Below are positions 1 to 5,925 of a stretch of 5,925 nt of DNA, piece by piece. Under the pieces are notes generated by a model. That model was not told where the DNA came from. It ran no database searches and saw only the letters and a list, made by a program, of their open reading frames with translations. The position numbers were made by a program, and so were the translations under genes. Every line of letters begins with the position of its first letter. Position 1 is the stretch's first letter. The stretch comes from a bacterium (GTDB taxonomy: Bacteria; CBDUZB01; JAGLHV01): contig JAGLYT010000104.1 in assembly GCA_023132075.1 (NCBI GenBank), positions 1-5,925 of the forward strand, written 5' to 3'.

Positions 1-4
1 TCTA

Positions 5-20
5 AACCAATATAACCAAT
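5..20. repeat. Tandem AACCAAT heptamers downstream of rmlA
   Basis: AACCAAT occurs at 5-11 and 14-20 on the plus strand, two bases apart, in the 30 bases after the rmlA stop codon. The same heptamer appears in inverse orientation at 1145-1151, beside the candidate rmlA promoter. No hairpin or U-run is visible here, and the region is cut by the window edge, so its role is unknown. Confidence 0.5.
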
Positions 21-30
21 TAAACGGTCT

Positions 31-1092
31 TTATATCACTTCCACCCTTGACCCATCTCCTACCATTATACGATAAGCTATCGGCTTGGTTTTAGATTTC
101 AAAATCTCCACATTTTGCCCAATCAAACTATCTTCGATTCTTTTTATATCTTTTATTTTACTCTTTTGTAAAATTATACTATGTTCTATTTCACTGTTTT
201 CTATTGTTACATCATAATAAACAGAACTAAAAGGTCCAACATAAGAATGAACAATTTTTGAGTTTTTTCCAATGATTACCGGACCCCGAATTACACTATC
301 AATTATTTCCGCCCCTTGTTCTATTACAACTTTACCATATATTTTAGAATTTTTGTCTATTTTACCTTCTATTTTTTTTGATAAAGTATCTAAAATTATT
401 CTATTTGCCTCTAATATGTCTTCCAACTTACCCGTATCCTTCCACCACCCATCAATAATATGCGGATGAACAGTAAATTTATGGTCTATTAAATATTGAA
501 TCGCATCGGTAATTTCTAATTCCCCCCGCCAAGATGGTTTTATGTTTTTCACTGCCTCGAAAATCGATTTATCAAACATATATACCCCAACCAGGGCTAA
601 ATCACTTTGGGGATTTTCAGGTTTTTCCACAAGTTTTAACACTTTCCCTTCTTTCAATTCCGCTACTCCAAATTGTTCCGGATGAGCAACCCGAGCCAAT
701 AAAATTTGCGAAGCAGGATGAGTTTTTCTAAATCTATCAACTAAAGAAACAATACCGTCTTTAATTAAATTATCTCCTAAAAACATAACAAAGTCATCGT
801 CATTGATAAATCCTTTGGCAATCTTTACTGCATGAGCTAAACCTAAGGGTGCTTCCTGTTCGATATAGGTTATTTTTACACCCCACTTAGAACCATCTCC
901 CAATGCTGCCCTGATTTCTTCTTTGGTATCACCTACCACTACCCCAACATCTTTAATCCCTGCTTCCTTTATTGATTCTATGGCATAAAAGAGAATCGGT
1001 TTATTGGCTATGGGAACAAGTTGTTTAGCATTGGTATGGGTAATGGGCCGTAAACGGGTTCCTTTTCCTCCGCTTAAAACTAAAGCCTTCAT
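31..1092 (-). CDS. rmlA: Glucose-1-phosphate thymidylyltransferase, long form (RmlA type)
   Basis: Cytoplasmic nucleotidyltransferase that makes dTDP-glucose from dTTP and glucose-1-phosphate, the entry step to dTDP-rhamnose and other deoxysugars of surface polysaccharides. The 353-residue product opens with the nucleotide-binding signature LSGGKGTRLRP (residues 6-16) and K23 of the conserved loop. FLGDN (104-108) carries the metal-binding Asp107. EKP (156-158), RGELEITD (189-196) and WWKDTG (216-221, with Asp219) complete the active site. Residues about 244-330 are a hexapeptide-type left-handed beta-helix (for example IYGKVVIEQGAEI, VIIGKNSKI). This tail marks the long RmlA family, which is larger than the roughly 290-residue E. 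coli type. The ATG is supported by AAGGAAGG seven bases upstream. It follows wzz after a 120-base gap, fitting a polysaccharide locus that may continue past the left edge. dTTP specificity is inferred from family resemblance; another sugar nucleotidyltransferase activity is possible. Confidence 0.5.
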   Translation of the reverse strand: MKALVLSGGKGTRLRPITHTNAKQLVPIANKPILFYAIESIKEAGIKDVGVVVGDTKEEIRAALGDGSKWGVKITYIEQEAPLGLAHAVKIAKGFINDDDFVMFLGDNLIKDGIVSLVDRFRKTHPASQILLARVAHPEQFGVAELKEGKVLKLVEKPENPQSDLALVGVYMFDKSIFEAVKNIKPSWRGELEITDAIQYLIDHKFTVHPHIIDGWWKDTGKLEDILEANRIILDTLSKKIEGKIDKNSKIYGKVVIEQGAEIIDSVIRGPVIIGKNSKIVHSYVGPFSSVYYDVTIENSEIEHSIILQKSKIKDIKRIEDSLIGQNVEILKSKTKPIAYRIMVGDGSRVEVI

Positions 1093-1127
1093 TATATATC
1101 CTTCCTTTATCTATTCCTACTTTTAAG

Positions 1128-1156
1128 ATTATAAATACTTTATTATTGGTTATCAC
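1128..1156 (-). promoter_or_regulatory. Candidate sigma70-type promoter upstream of rmlA
   Basis: On the minus strand a perfect TATAAT (1128-1133) lies 17 bases downstream of GTGATA (1151-1156), which matches four of six bases of the TTGACA consensus. Transcription would start near 1121, leaving a leader of about 28 bases that contains the AAGGAAGG ribosome-binding site. Perfect -10 boxes arise by chance in AT-rich DNA, so this is a candidate only. It would let rmlA be transcribed apart from wzz. Confidence 0.5.
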
Positions 1157-1159
1157 CAA
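1146..1159. repeat. Short inverted repeat over the rmlA -35 region
   Basis: TTGGT-tatc-ACCAA is a perfect 5-base inverted repeat with a 4-base spacer, lying across the candidate -35 box of the rmlA promoter. It could be an operator half-site pair or a small RNA hairpin. No U-run follows it on the minus strand, so it is not a terminator. At this length it may be chance. Confidence 0.5.
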
Positions 1160-1212
1160 ATTTTTACGCAAACTAAAATTTGCAACTACAAAAACTTGGA
1201 TGTTTCGAATAA

Positions 1213-2022
1213 TTAATTTTTATTCACGGGTTGTTCAAAATATTCAACAAGACCGGCCAATCCTAAACCTATAATTAATCCGACAAAGGCAGCAATCAAA
1301 ATATTTATTTTTTTTCTTGGAAGTATTGGAACACTGGATTTCATGGGAAGAGCAATTATACAAGAAGGCGTCGCCTCATAAGATTCTTCTAAGCGCTTTT
1401 CGTGCATTTCTACTTTTAATCTATTATATCGCTCTGAACTGCTTTCCAGATTTTGTATATATCCCTGGACAATATAAGCTTTAGCCTGGGAATCTGTTTG
1501 TTCGTTTCGCTTTATTTTCTTTTTAAGGTTTTTTATATTTTTTTCTATCTCTACCAATTGATTTTCAACACCGGAAATATATTCCTTTAAAAAAAATTTT
1601 CTTTCGTTAAACAAAAGTTCGTGCCGCTCTAAAATTACCTTCGCTACAAAACGAACTAATTCCAGTGCTTTCTCAGGAGTATTTCCTCTACCCTTTACTT
1701 CTAAAACATCTCCCACTTCCGATATATAAATTTTTCCTTTTATCCTTTCGATTTCTTTTTCTGTTACCGGCAAATTAAGTCTTTTGACTACATCACTTAA
1801 AACTGACTTTGTTTCAAAAACTTTCATAACAGTCTTTCCTGTTTCCAGCAATTCATCCCTTGCCTTACCAATCCTAATCATTACTCTTACTTCATACACT
1901 TTAGGCAAAGAAAAAGAAACCACCACACTAATTATAATACTGCTTAAAAATACACCTAAAATAATCTTCCATCTTTTTTTAATCATATTTAAATAATCCC
2001 TTAAATCAATCTCTTCTTCCAC
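1213..2022 (-). CDS. wzz: Wzz-domain polysaccharide chain-length determinant protein
   Basis: Inner-membrane polysaccharide co-polymerase that sets the length of O-antigen or exopolysaccharide chains made by a Wzy polymerase. The 269-residue protein has the family layout. A short cytoplasmic N-terminus (IDLRDYLNMIKKRWK, 5-19) leads into a first membrane helix at about 20-38. The periplasmic region begins KVYEVRVMIRIG (41-52), and a charged coiled-coil stretch spans about 133-213. The proline-containing segment LPMKSSVPILPRKK (225-238) precedes the second membrane helix at about 239-259. No C-terminal tyrosine-kinase domain is present, so this is a stand-alone Wzz rather than a Wzc fusion. The start is GTG: an in-frame TAG lies three codons upstream, and AGAGGAGG sits ten bases before it. 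An ATG at codon 13 would remove conserved N-terminal residues. Its partner polymerase and flippase are not in the window. The symbol names the domain class; the exact polymer is unknown. Confidence 0.5.
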   Translation of the reverse strand: MEEEIDLRDYLNMIKKRWKIILGVFLSSIIISVVVSFSLPKVYEVRVMIRIGKARDELLETGKTVMKVFETKSVLSDVVKRLNLPVTEKEIERIKGKIYISEVGDVLEVKGRGNTPEKALELVRFVAKVILERHELLFNERKFFLKEYISGVENQLVEIEKNIKNLKKKIKRNEQTDSQAKAYIVQGYIQNLESSSERYNRLKVEMHEKRLEESYEATPSCIIALPMKSSVPILPRKKINILIAAFVGLIIGLGLAGLVEYFEQPVNKN

Positions 2023-2032
2023 TATTATCTAT

Positions 2033-2040
2033 CCTCCTCT
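2033..2040 (-). promoter_or_regulatory. Strong ribosome-binding site of wzz (fixes the GTG start)
   Basis: AGAGGAGG on the minus strand, ten bases before the GTG at 2022-2020. It is the best Shine-Dalgarno sequence in the window. Together with the in-frame TAG at 2031-2029 it makes GTG the only reasonable start. Confidence 0.5.
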
Positions 2041-2082
2041 ATTAAAATAGTTGTAAATTTCATTCCATATTAATAATTTTTA

Positions 2083-2111
2083 ATTGTAACAAAAAGCCTT
2101 TAAAATTGCAA
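2083..2111 (-). promoter_or_regulatory. Candidate sigma70-type promoter upstream of wzz
   Basis: On the minus strand TTGCAA (2106-2111, four of six consensus bases) and TACAAT (2083-2088, five of six) are separated by exactly 17 bases within the lptD-wzz gap. The predicted start near 2076 gives a leader of about 54 bases ahead of the GTG codon. The arrangement is good, but base composition makes chance matches likely. Confidence 0.5.
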
Positions 2112-2133
2112 ATAAAATTTGTTCACATATATT

Positions 2134-4176
2134 TTAATAACTTTTTGTTCTGAAATCCCACTCATTTTGTTCAACATTATGATGTACGCCTAATTTTCTG
2201 TTCGGAAAAACCTTAAGATTTAACATAAGCCAGATTTCTTCATCATACGCTCTTTTTTTCCAGGAAACCCATGCCTCCCAACAATGTAAATCCTTCCAAA
2301 TAATAATTTCCTTTTCAGTTGGTTTTGAAGTATTTATTTCACTAAAACAAAAATCATATCGTAAATTCCCCTCCAATTTTAATTTTTTGGGAATCAACCA
2401 AAATCCTATCCCCGTATTTACATCTATCATATTTAAATTGTAAGACAAATAATTAAACCGTTCTTTAACATACCATCTCTCATTCTTTTCCCATAAAAAT
2501 TCTCCCTGTAAAGAATGATTTTCTCCTTCATTTATGTCATAAATATCTTTAAAATAAACCTTTTTAAGGTAACTTTCTTTTTGAGGAGAAATAAATTGCA
2601 ACTCAGCTATTAAATTATCCATTTTGCCTTCCAATATTCCTCTAAAATTATATCCTGTACTAATAATAAAATTAGTATAAGAATTAAATCTGAATAAATT
2701 CCTGTTCGATAATTTGTCCAATGGTTCTATGTTTTGAGCACACCCGTCTTTTTTGTATAATGTATCTTCTAAATCATAAATCACATCCATATCCAGCCAC
2801 CAGACAGGATGGATTCTTAAATTAGTTCTGGTATCATACTGATTATGATGACATTCATCTTCCAGAAATTGATGAAAGTCTACTTCAGGGGTTAACCTCA
2901 TATATCTATTTAAAGGAAATCCACTGGTTAAACCCAGCTTTGCATCGGCAGAAAACAAGTAATGACCTATTTCAGAAGTATAATAGTTTTGAGCATTTAA
3001 AGAACCTCTCCAATAAAGAGGGATATTTTTTATAGAAATCAATTTCCGGGGAAAACCGGACAAACTAAACTCAGGGGAATAGACATATTCTTTTTCAAAA
3101 GAATCATCTTCCCAATGGTCTTTCCTCTTCATTGCAATTGTAGCCTGATACACATCTCTGTTTAAGGTTAAAGATACATGTGACTTTAACTCTTCATTTA
3201 CCCTCGCTTCGTTATACCCATAATTAAACAAGTCCCCCTCATCGGGTGTAATCTCGCTGGGACTATCAATAAATTTATACTCATCATTAAACAAGCGATC
3301 ACTCATAAAGTTTAAATCCGCTGTCCCGGTTAAAGATTGATTAATTCTATGCCAGTGAGAAAACCGACTATTCCATCTTTCAGTTTCAATATCTTTTTCT
3401 TTAATATGATAAACATAAAATGAACCTTTTGTCACTTCCGGCACATCATAATCAAATTCCAATCCAACTCCCACACCTTTTTCACTCATCCAATCCAAAT
3501 AAACTTTTCCATAAGTGTATAAACTTAAAGGATAACCGAATTTAGTTTTAACAAAAGTCCCTTGTTCAGTATTAGAACCAACACGCATATCTAATTTATA
3601 TTTTCGTTTTTTTAATGACTGAATATAAAAAGGTAAATATAAAATCGGCACTTTACCCACATAAAAAAGCACATTATAAGCAACAATTTTCCTTTCGGGA
3701 TAAATAACGATTTTCTTGCTATGTAAAGAATAATGCGGTGAATCTAAATCACAGGTGGTAAAAAACCCTCCGTAGATTATAATCTTTTCAGGACCTTTTT
3801 TTTCTATTTTCGGCCCTCCGCAATACCAGGGATGAGTAGAAAACTTTGCATTATCAATTTTACCTTCTTTGGTCTCTAAATTGTACTCCATCGTCTCTCC
3901 GAAAAATGTCCCCTGTATATCTTTTAAAATTACTTTTCCTTTGGCCTGTATTTTTTTTTCCTCGGTATTAAAAGCAGCTTCATTACAATTAAGTTGTACA
4001 TCACCATAATTAATTGTTATGTTTCCTTTGGCATAAATATCTTTTGAATCTTCATCATATTCCACATAATCAGCACGAAAATGAATAGCCTCATTCTCTT
4101 CACTATATCCATTTATTACTGCTATAAAAATAAAAATAGCCATTAAAAAAATGGCTATGTACTCTTTTCTTTTCAT
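2134..4176 (-). CDS. lptD: LPS assembly outer-membrane protein LptD (OstA/Imp)
   Basis: Outer-membrane beta-barrel that receives lipopolysaccharide from the periplasmic Lpt bridge and inserts it into the outer leaflet. The 680-residue product starts with a signal peptide (MKRKEYIAIF then a hydrophobic run to about residue 22, probable cleavage near S25). An OstA/LptA-like beta-jellyroll domain follows (about 30-112), with repeats such as AKGNITINYG (49-58) and AKGKVILKD (78-86). Then come the LptD hallmarks FTTCDLDSPHYSLHSKKI (139-156) and VPILYLPFYIQSL (176-188). The rest is barrel-like, with alternating aromatic strands ending in Tyr680. It is shorter than E. coli LptD (784). C142 in the TTC motif and C632 in HCWEAW resemble one N-domain/barrel disulfide pair of E. 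coli. ATG is supported by AAGGA eight bases upstream. It lies only 43 bases after the glucokinase gene, suggesting co-transcription, an unusual setting for lptD. No lptE, lptA or surA is in view. Confidence 0.5.
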   Translation of the reverse strand: MKRKEYIAIFLMAIFIFIAVINGYSEENEAIHFRADYVEYDEDSKDIYAKGNITINYGDVQLNCNEAAFNTEEKKIQAKGKVILKDIQGTFFGETMEYNLETKEGKIDNAKFSTHPWYCGGPKIEKKGPEKIIIYGGFFTTCDLDSPHYSLHSKKIVIYPERKIVAYNVLFYVGKVPILYLPFYIQSLKKRKYKLDMRVGSNTEQGTFVKTKFGYPLSLYTYGKVYLDWMSEKGVGVGLEFDYDVPEVTKGSFYVYHIKEKDIETERWNSRFSHWHRINQSLTGTADLNFMSDRLFNDEYKFIDSPSEITPDEGDLFNYGYNEARVNEELKSHVSLTLNRDVYQATIAMKRKDHWEDDSFEKEYVYSPEFSLSGFPRKLISIKNIPLYWRGSLNAQNYYTSEIGHYLFSADAKLGLTSGFPLNRYMRLTPEVDFHQFLEDECHHNQYDTRTNLRIHPVWWLDMDVIYDLEDTLYKKDGCAQNIEPLDKLSNRNLFRFNSYTNFIISTGYNFRGILEGKMDNLIAELQFISPQKESYLKKVYFKDIYDINEGENHSLQGEFLWEKNERWYVKERFNYLSYNLNMIDVNTGIGFWLIPKKLKLEGNLRYDFCFSEINTSKPTEKEIIIWKDLHCWEAWVSWKKRAYDEEIWLMLNLKVFPNRKLGVHHNVEQNEWDFRTKSY
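3951..3959 (-). repeat. A9 homopolymer inside lptD
   Basis: Nine consecutive A on the coding strand span codons 73-76 of lptD (Glu-Lys-Lys-Ile), within the OstA-like domain. It is the longest mononucleotide run I saw in the window. A gain or loss of one base would truncate LptD early. It may simply reflect AT-rich lysine codons. Confidence 0.5.
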
Positions 4177-4219
4177 TTAAATTTTCCTTAAGTCCATATT
4201 TTGAATTGAAAAAATCCTA

Positions 4220-5167
4220 TCAAGAGAAAAGCAGTGAGGCTCCGATTACTCCGGCATCTTCTTTTAACCTACTATAAACCACTCTTACCATTCCGGGTGA
4301 TTTACCAAAAATTCTTTTCTTTAAAGTATCTTTTAAGGAATCAAATAAAACTTCTCCTGCTTTAGAAACTCCACCGCAAATTACAATCATCTCTAAGTCC
4401 AGAAGATTAATTACGCTGGCTAAAACAATCCCTAAATACTCCCCTGTTTCCGCCCAAATTTCTTTAGACAGCTTATCTCCCTGCCTTGCCTCTCTTTCTA
4501 AGAGATAAGGGGTTATTTTGGACCAATCCCCGGATACTTTATCCCGAATACTGGTCTTCTCTCCTTTTTTTATTTTCTTTATTGCTCTCTCTACAATATA
4601 TGGCGCCCCCACATATCTTTCCAGGCAACCATAACTACCACAATTACATTTTAATCCTTTAGGAAACAAGGTCATATGACCTAATTCTCCCGCTTTCCCT
4701 TTCCAGCCATGATAAATCTTTTTATTAAGAATAATCCCTCCGCCCACACCCGTACCTAAAGTTACACAGATTAAATTATCCACCCCTTTAGCCGGCCCTA
4801 ATTGATGCATATACCAGGCAGCAGCATTAGCATCATTCTCTAGACTTATAGGTAAATTAATTTTCTTCTTTATTTTAGCAACCAGAGGAATATTTTCCCA
4901 GAACAGATTGGGTGAAAACCAAATTCTCCCCCTTCGATGATCAATTTCACCCGCAGCTCCAATTCCTACACCGTTTAATTTGTTAGGAGGAACATCTTTC
5001 ATGATTTTCTTAATTAATATAATTACCCGATTAATTATTTCATCGGGTCCTTCCGACACCCGGGTTGGAACCTTTACTTTTTTTATAATATTTCCTTTAT
5101 TATCCACCAACGCAACTTCAATATTGGTCCCCCCCAAATCCACGCCAATAGTATACTTTTTTTTCAT
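4220..5167 (-). CDS. glcK: ROK-family glucokinase
   Basis: Cytoplasmic sugar kinase of the ROK family, most likely phosphorylating glucose to glucose-6-phosphate with ATP. The 315-residue length is typical for ROK glucokinases. Visible motifs in order are the phosphate-binding DLGGTN (10-15), ENDANAAA (110-117) with the catalytic base Asp112, and the second nucleotide loop TLGTGVGGG (136-144). The sugar- and zinc-binding ELGH (161-164) and CNCGSYGCLE (174-183) follow, with Cys174, Cys176 and Cys181 as the expected zinc ligands alongside His164. ICGGVSKAG (263-271) is the adenosine-site motif. No N-terminal helix-turn-helix is present, so it is a kinase and not a ROK repressor. ATG is preceded by AAAGGG six bases upstream. 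The coding strand has a run of eight A directly after the start codon. It sits 59 bases after a sugar importer ATPase, which suits a role in handling imported sugar. Fructose, mannose or amino-sugar substrates cannot be excluded. Confidence 0.5.
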   Translation of the reverse strand: MKKKYTIGVDLGGTNIEVALVDNKGNIIKKVKVPTRVSEGPDEIINRVIILIKKIMKDVPPNKLNGVGIGAAGEIDHRRGRIWFSPNLFWENIPLVAKIKKKINLPISLENDANAAAWYMHQLGPAKGVDNLICVTLGTGVGGGIILNKKIYHGWKGKAGELGHMTLFPKGLKCNCGSYGCLERYVGAPYIVERAIKKIKKGEKTSIRDKVSGDWSKITPYLLEREARQGDKLSKEIWAETGEYLGIVLASVINLLDLEMIVICGGVSKAGEVLFDSLKDTLKKRIFGKSPGMVRVVYSRLKEDAGVIGASLLFS

Positions 5168-5226
5168 CTTTTTCCCTTTCTTCTCTCCGTTGTCGGCTAA
5201 AAAAAATTAATTATTTTTCTTCTTTC

Positions 5227-5925
5227 CTATATTATCTTTACAGCTTTTTCTGAGTCCATATCATTAAAATTCTTTATCTTATCCCTATCAAAAATATGAA
5301 TTTTTTTCATATCAAATACTAACTCAATTTTTTGGCCCACCTTAGCTTTATTCTTGGAATCTACCCTGCTAACAAAAAGGTCCTTTCCCTGGCTGGTACG
5401 CATATGCAAATAAATTTCCGCTCCCAATGGCTCTATCAACTCCACAGTGGCAATTATGGTATTATCTTCCGTGGCATCAAGAGCATAAAGTTTATCATAA
5501 ATATCCTCTGCCCTTACACCCAAAATTATTTTTTTATTCAAATAAGGATGAATATCTTTTTCCATTTTTTCCATTATTTTTACTTTAAAGGTGCCTTCAT
5601 CCAAATAAATTCCTTTTTTCTCTTTTAGAACCTTACATTCCATAAAATTCATGGGAGGACTACCAATAAATCCTGCTACAAACTTATTTTCCGGTTCTTT
5701 GTATAAAACCATAGGAATATCTACCTGTTGAATTAAACCTTTTTTCATTACCACAATTTTGTCCCCCATAGTCATTGCCTCTACCTGGTCATGAGTAACA
5801 TAAATCATCGTGGTTTGTAAGGCATTATGTAATTTAACCAATTCCGCCCTCATTTCCATTCTGAGTTTTGCATCTAAATTAGATAATGGTTCATCAAAAA
5901 GAAATACTTTTGGTTTTCTGACAAT
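5227..5925 (-). CDS. malK: Sugar ABC transporter ATP-binding protein, MalK/UgpC/MsmX type (5' end outside window)
   Basis: ATPase subunit that powers a carbohydrate uptake (CUT1-type) ABC importer at the inner face of the cytoplasmic membrane. The frame is open to the right edge, so the first in-window Met codon (5857-5859) is internal, not the true start; 232 residues are visible. They begin inside the ATPase domain just before Walker B, KVFLFDEP (partial residues 6-13). The D-loop SNLDAKLR (15-22) and the switch histidine in VTHDQ (43-47) follow. Walker A, Q-loop and the ABC signature lie outside the window. [13 protein letters not shown] (82-94) is the linker typical of MalK/UgpC, and residues about 130-212 form the TOBE regulatory domain, including LGVRAEDI (135-142) and GAEIYLHM (168-175). 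The gene ends with TAG, 59 bases before glucokinase. Permeases and binding protein are not in view, so the transported sugar is unknown; such ATPases may serve several importers. The symbol denotes family only. Confidence 0.5.
   Translation of the reverse strand: MVRKPKVFLFDEPLSNLDAKLRMEMRAELVKLHNALQTTMIYVTHDQVEAMTMGDKIVVMKKGLIQQVDIPMVLYKEPENKFVAGFIGSPPMNFMECKVLKEKKGIYLDEGTFKVKIMEKMEKDIHPYLNKKIILGVRAEDIYDKLYALDATEDNTIIATVELIEPLGAEIYLHMRTSQGKDLFVSRVDSKNKAKVGQKIELVFDMKKIHIFDRDKIKNFNDMDSEKAVKII

Noticed and set aside
272-731. Two 65-codon plus-strand open frames (272-469 and 534-731)
   Set aside because: They lie wholly inside rmlA on the opposite strand, which has full family motifs, and their products resemble no known protein type.
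1168-1183. GCAAA-N6-TTTGC hairpin in the wzz-rmlA gap as a terminator
   Set aside because: The stem is only five pairs and weak, and no T-run follows it on the minus strand.
1784-1996. 70-codon plus-strand open frame
   Set aside because: It is antisense to wzz. Its hydrophobic end mirrors the first Wzz membrane helix and is not independent evidence of a gene.
5181-5206. T8 run with a CCG-N4-CGG stem in the malK-glucokinase gap as a terminator
   Set aside because: On the transcribed strand the T-run comes before the three-pair stem, not after it, so it cannot act as an intrinsic terminator for malK.
4980-5210. 76-codon plus-strand open frame
   Set aside because: It is antisense to the conserved N-terminus of the glucokinase gene. 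The Phe-rich sequence comes from the lysine-rich codons on the other strand.
5332-5628. 98-codon plus-strand open frame
   Set aside because: It is antisense to the TOBE region of the ABC ATPase gene and has no recognisable domain.
5857-5859. ATG as the true start of the ABC ATPase gene
   Set aside because: The frame stays open to the window edge, and the 22 upstream codons encode Walker B and the D-loop, so this Met is internal.

Overview
The window is a compact, AT-rich stretch (about one third G+C by eye) in which every credible gene lies on the minus strand. In transcription order, from high to low coordinates, it holds: the 3' two-thirds of a MalK/UgpC-type sugar ABC transporter ATPase (cut by the right edge), a ROK-family glucokinase, an LptD-type outer-membrane LPS assembly protein, a Wzz-domain chain-length determinant, and a long-form glucose-1-phosphate thymidylyltransferase (RmlA type). 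Intergenic gaps are 59, 43, 111 and 120 bases. No RNA genes, mobile elements, CRISPR arrays or convincing terminators were seen. No gene-free stretch exceeds 300 bases.

The organism is a diderm bacterium, because it encodes LptD and polysaccharide chain-length control. The AT richness, purine-rich coding strand, Lys/Glu/Ile-rich proteins and a MalK-type importer next to a ROK kinase would suit an uncultured anaerobic lineage such as Atribacterota or Aerophobota. That placement is a guess from style, not from a sequence search.

Layout: positions 5925-4220 form a sugar uptake and phosphorylation pair, followed closely by lptD (4176-2134). The wider gaps before wzz and rmlA each contain a plausible sigma70-like promoter, so these two genes may have their own transcription starts.

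The genes can be read as one line of supply (inference). An ABC importer brings in a sugar, the ROK kinase makes hexose-6-phosphate, a mutase outside the window would give glucose-1-phosphate, and RmlA turns that into dTDP-glucose for surface polysaccharide. Wzz sets polymer length, and LptD inserts the finished LPS in the outer membrane. The gene content is mostly ordinary. The points most worth checking are the unusual setting of lptD, its likely reduced disulfide arrangement, and long A-runs early in lptD and glucokinase. I saw no clear sign of a previously undescribed system.
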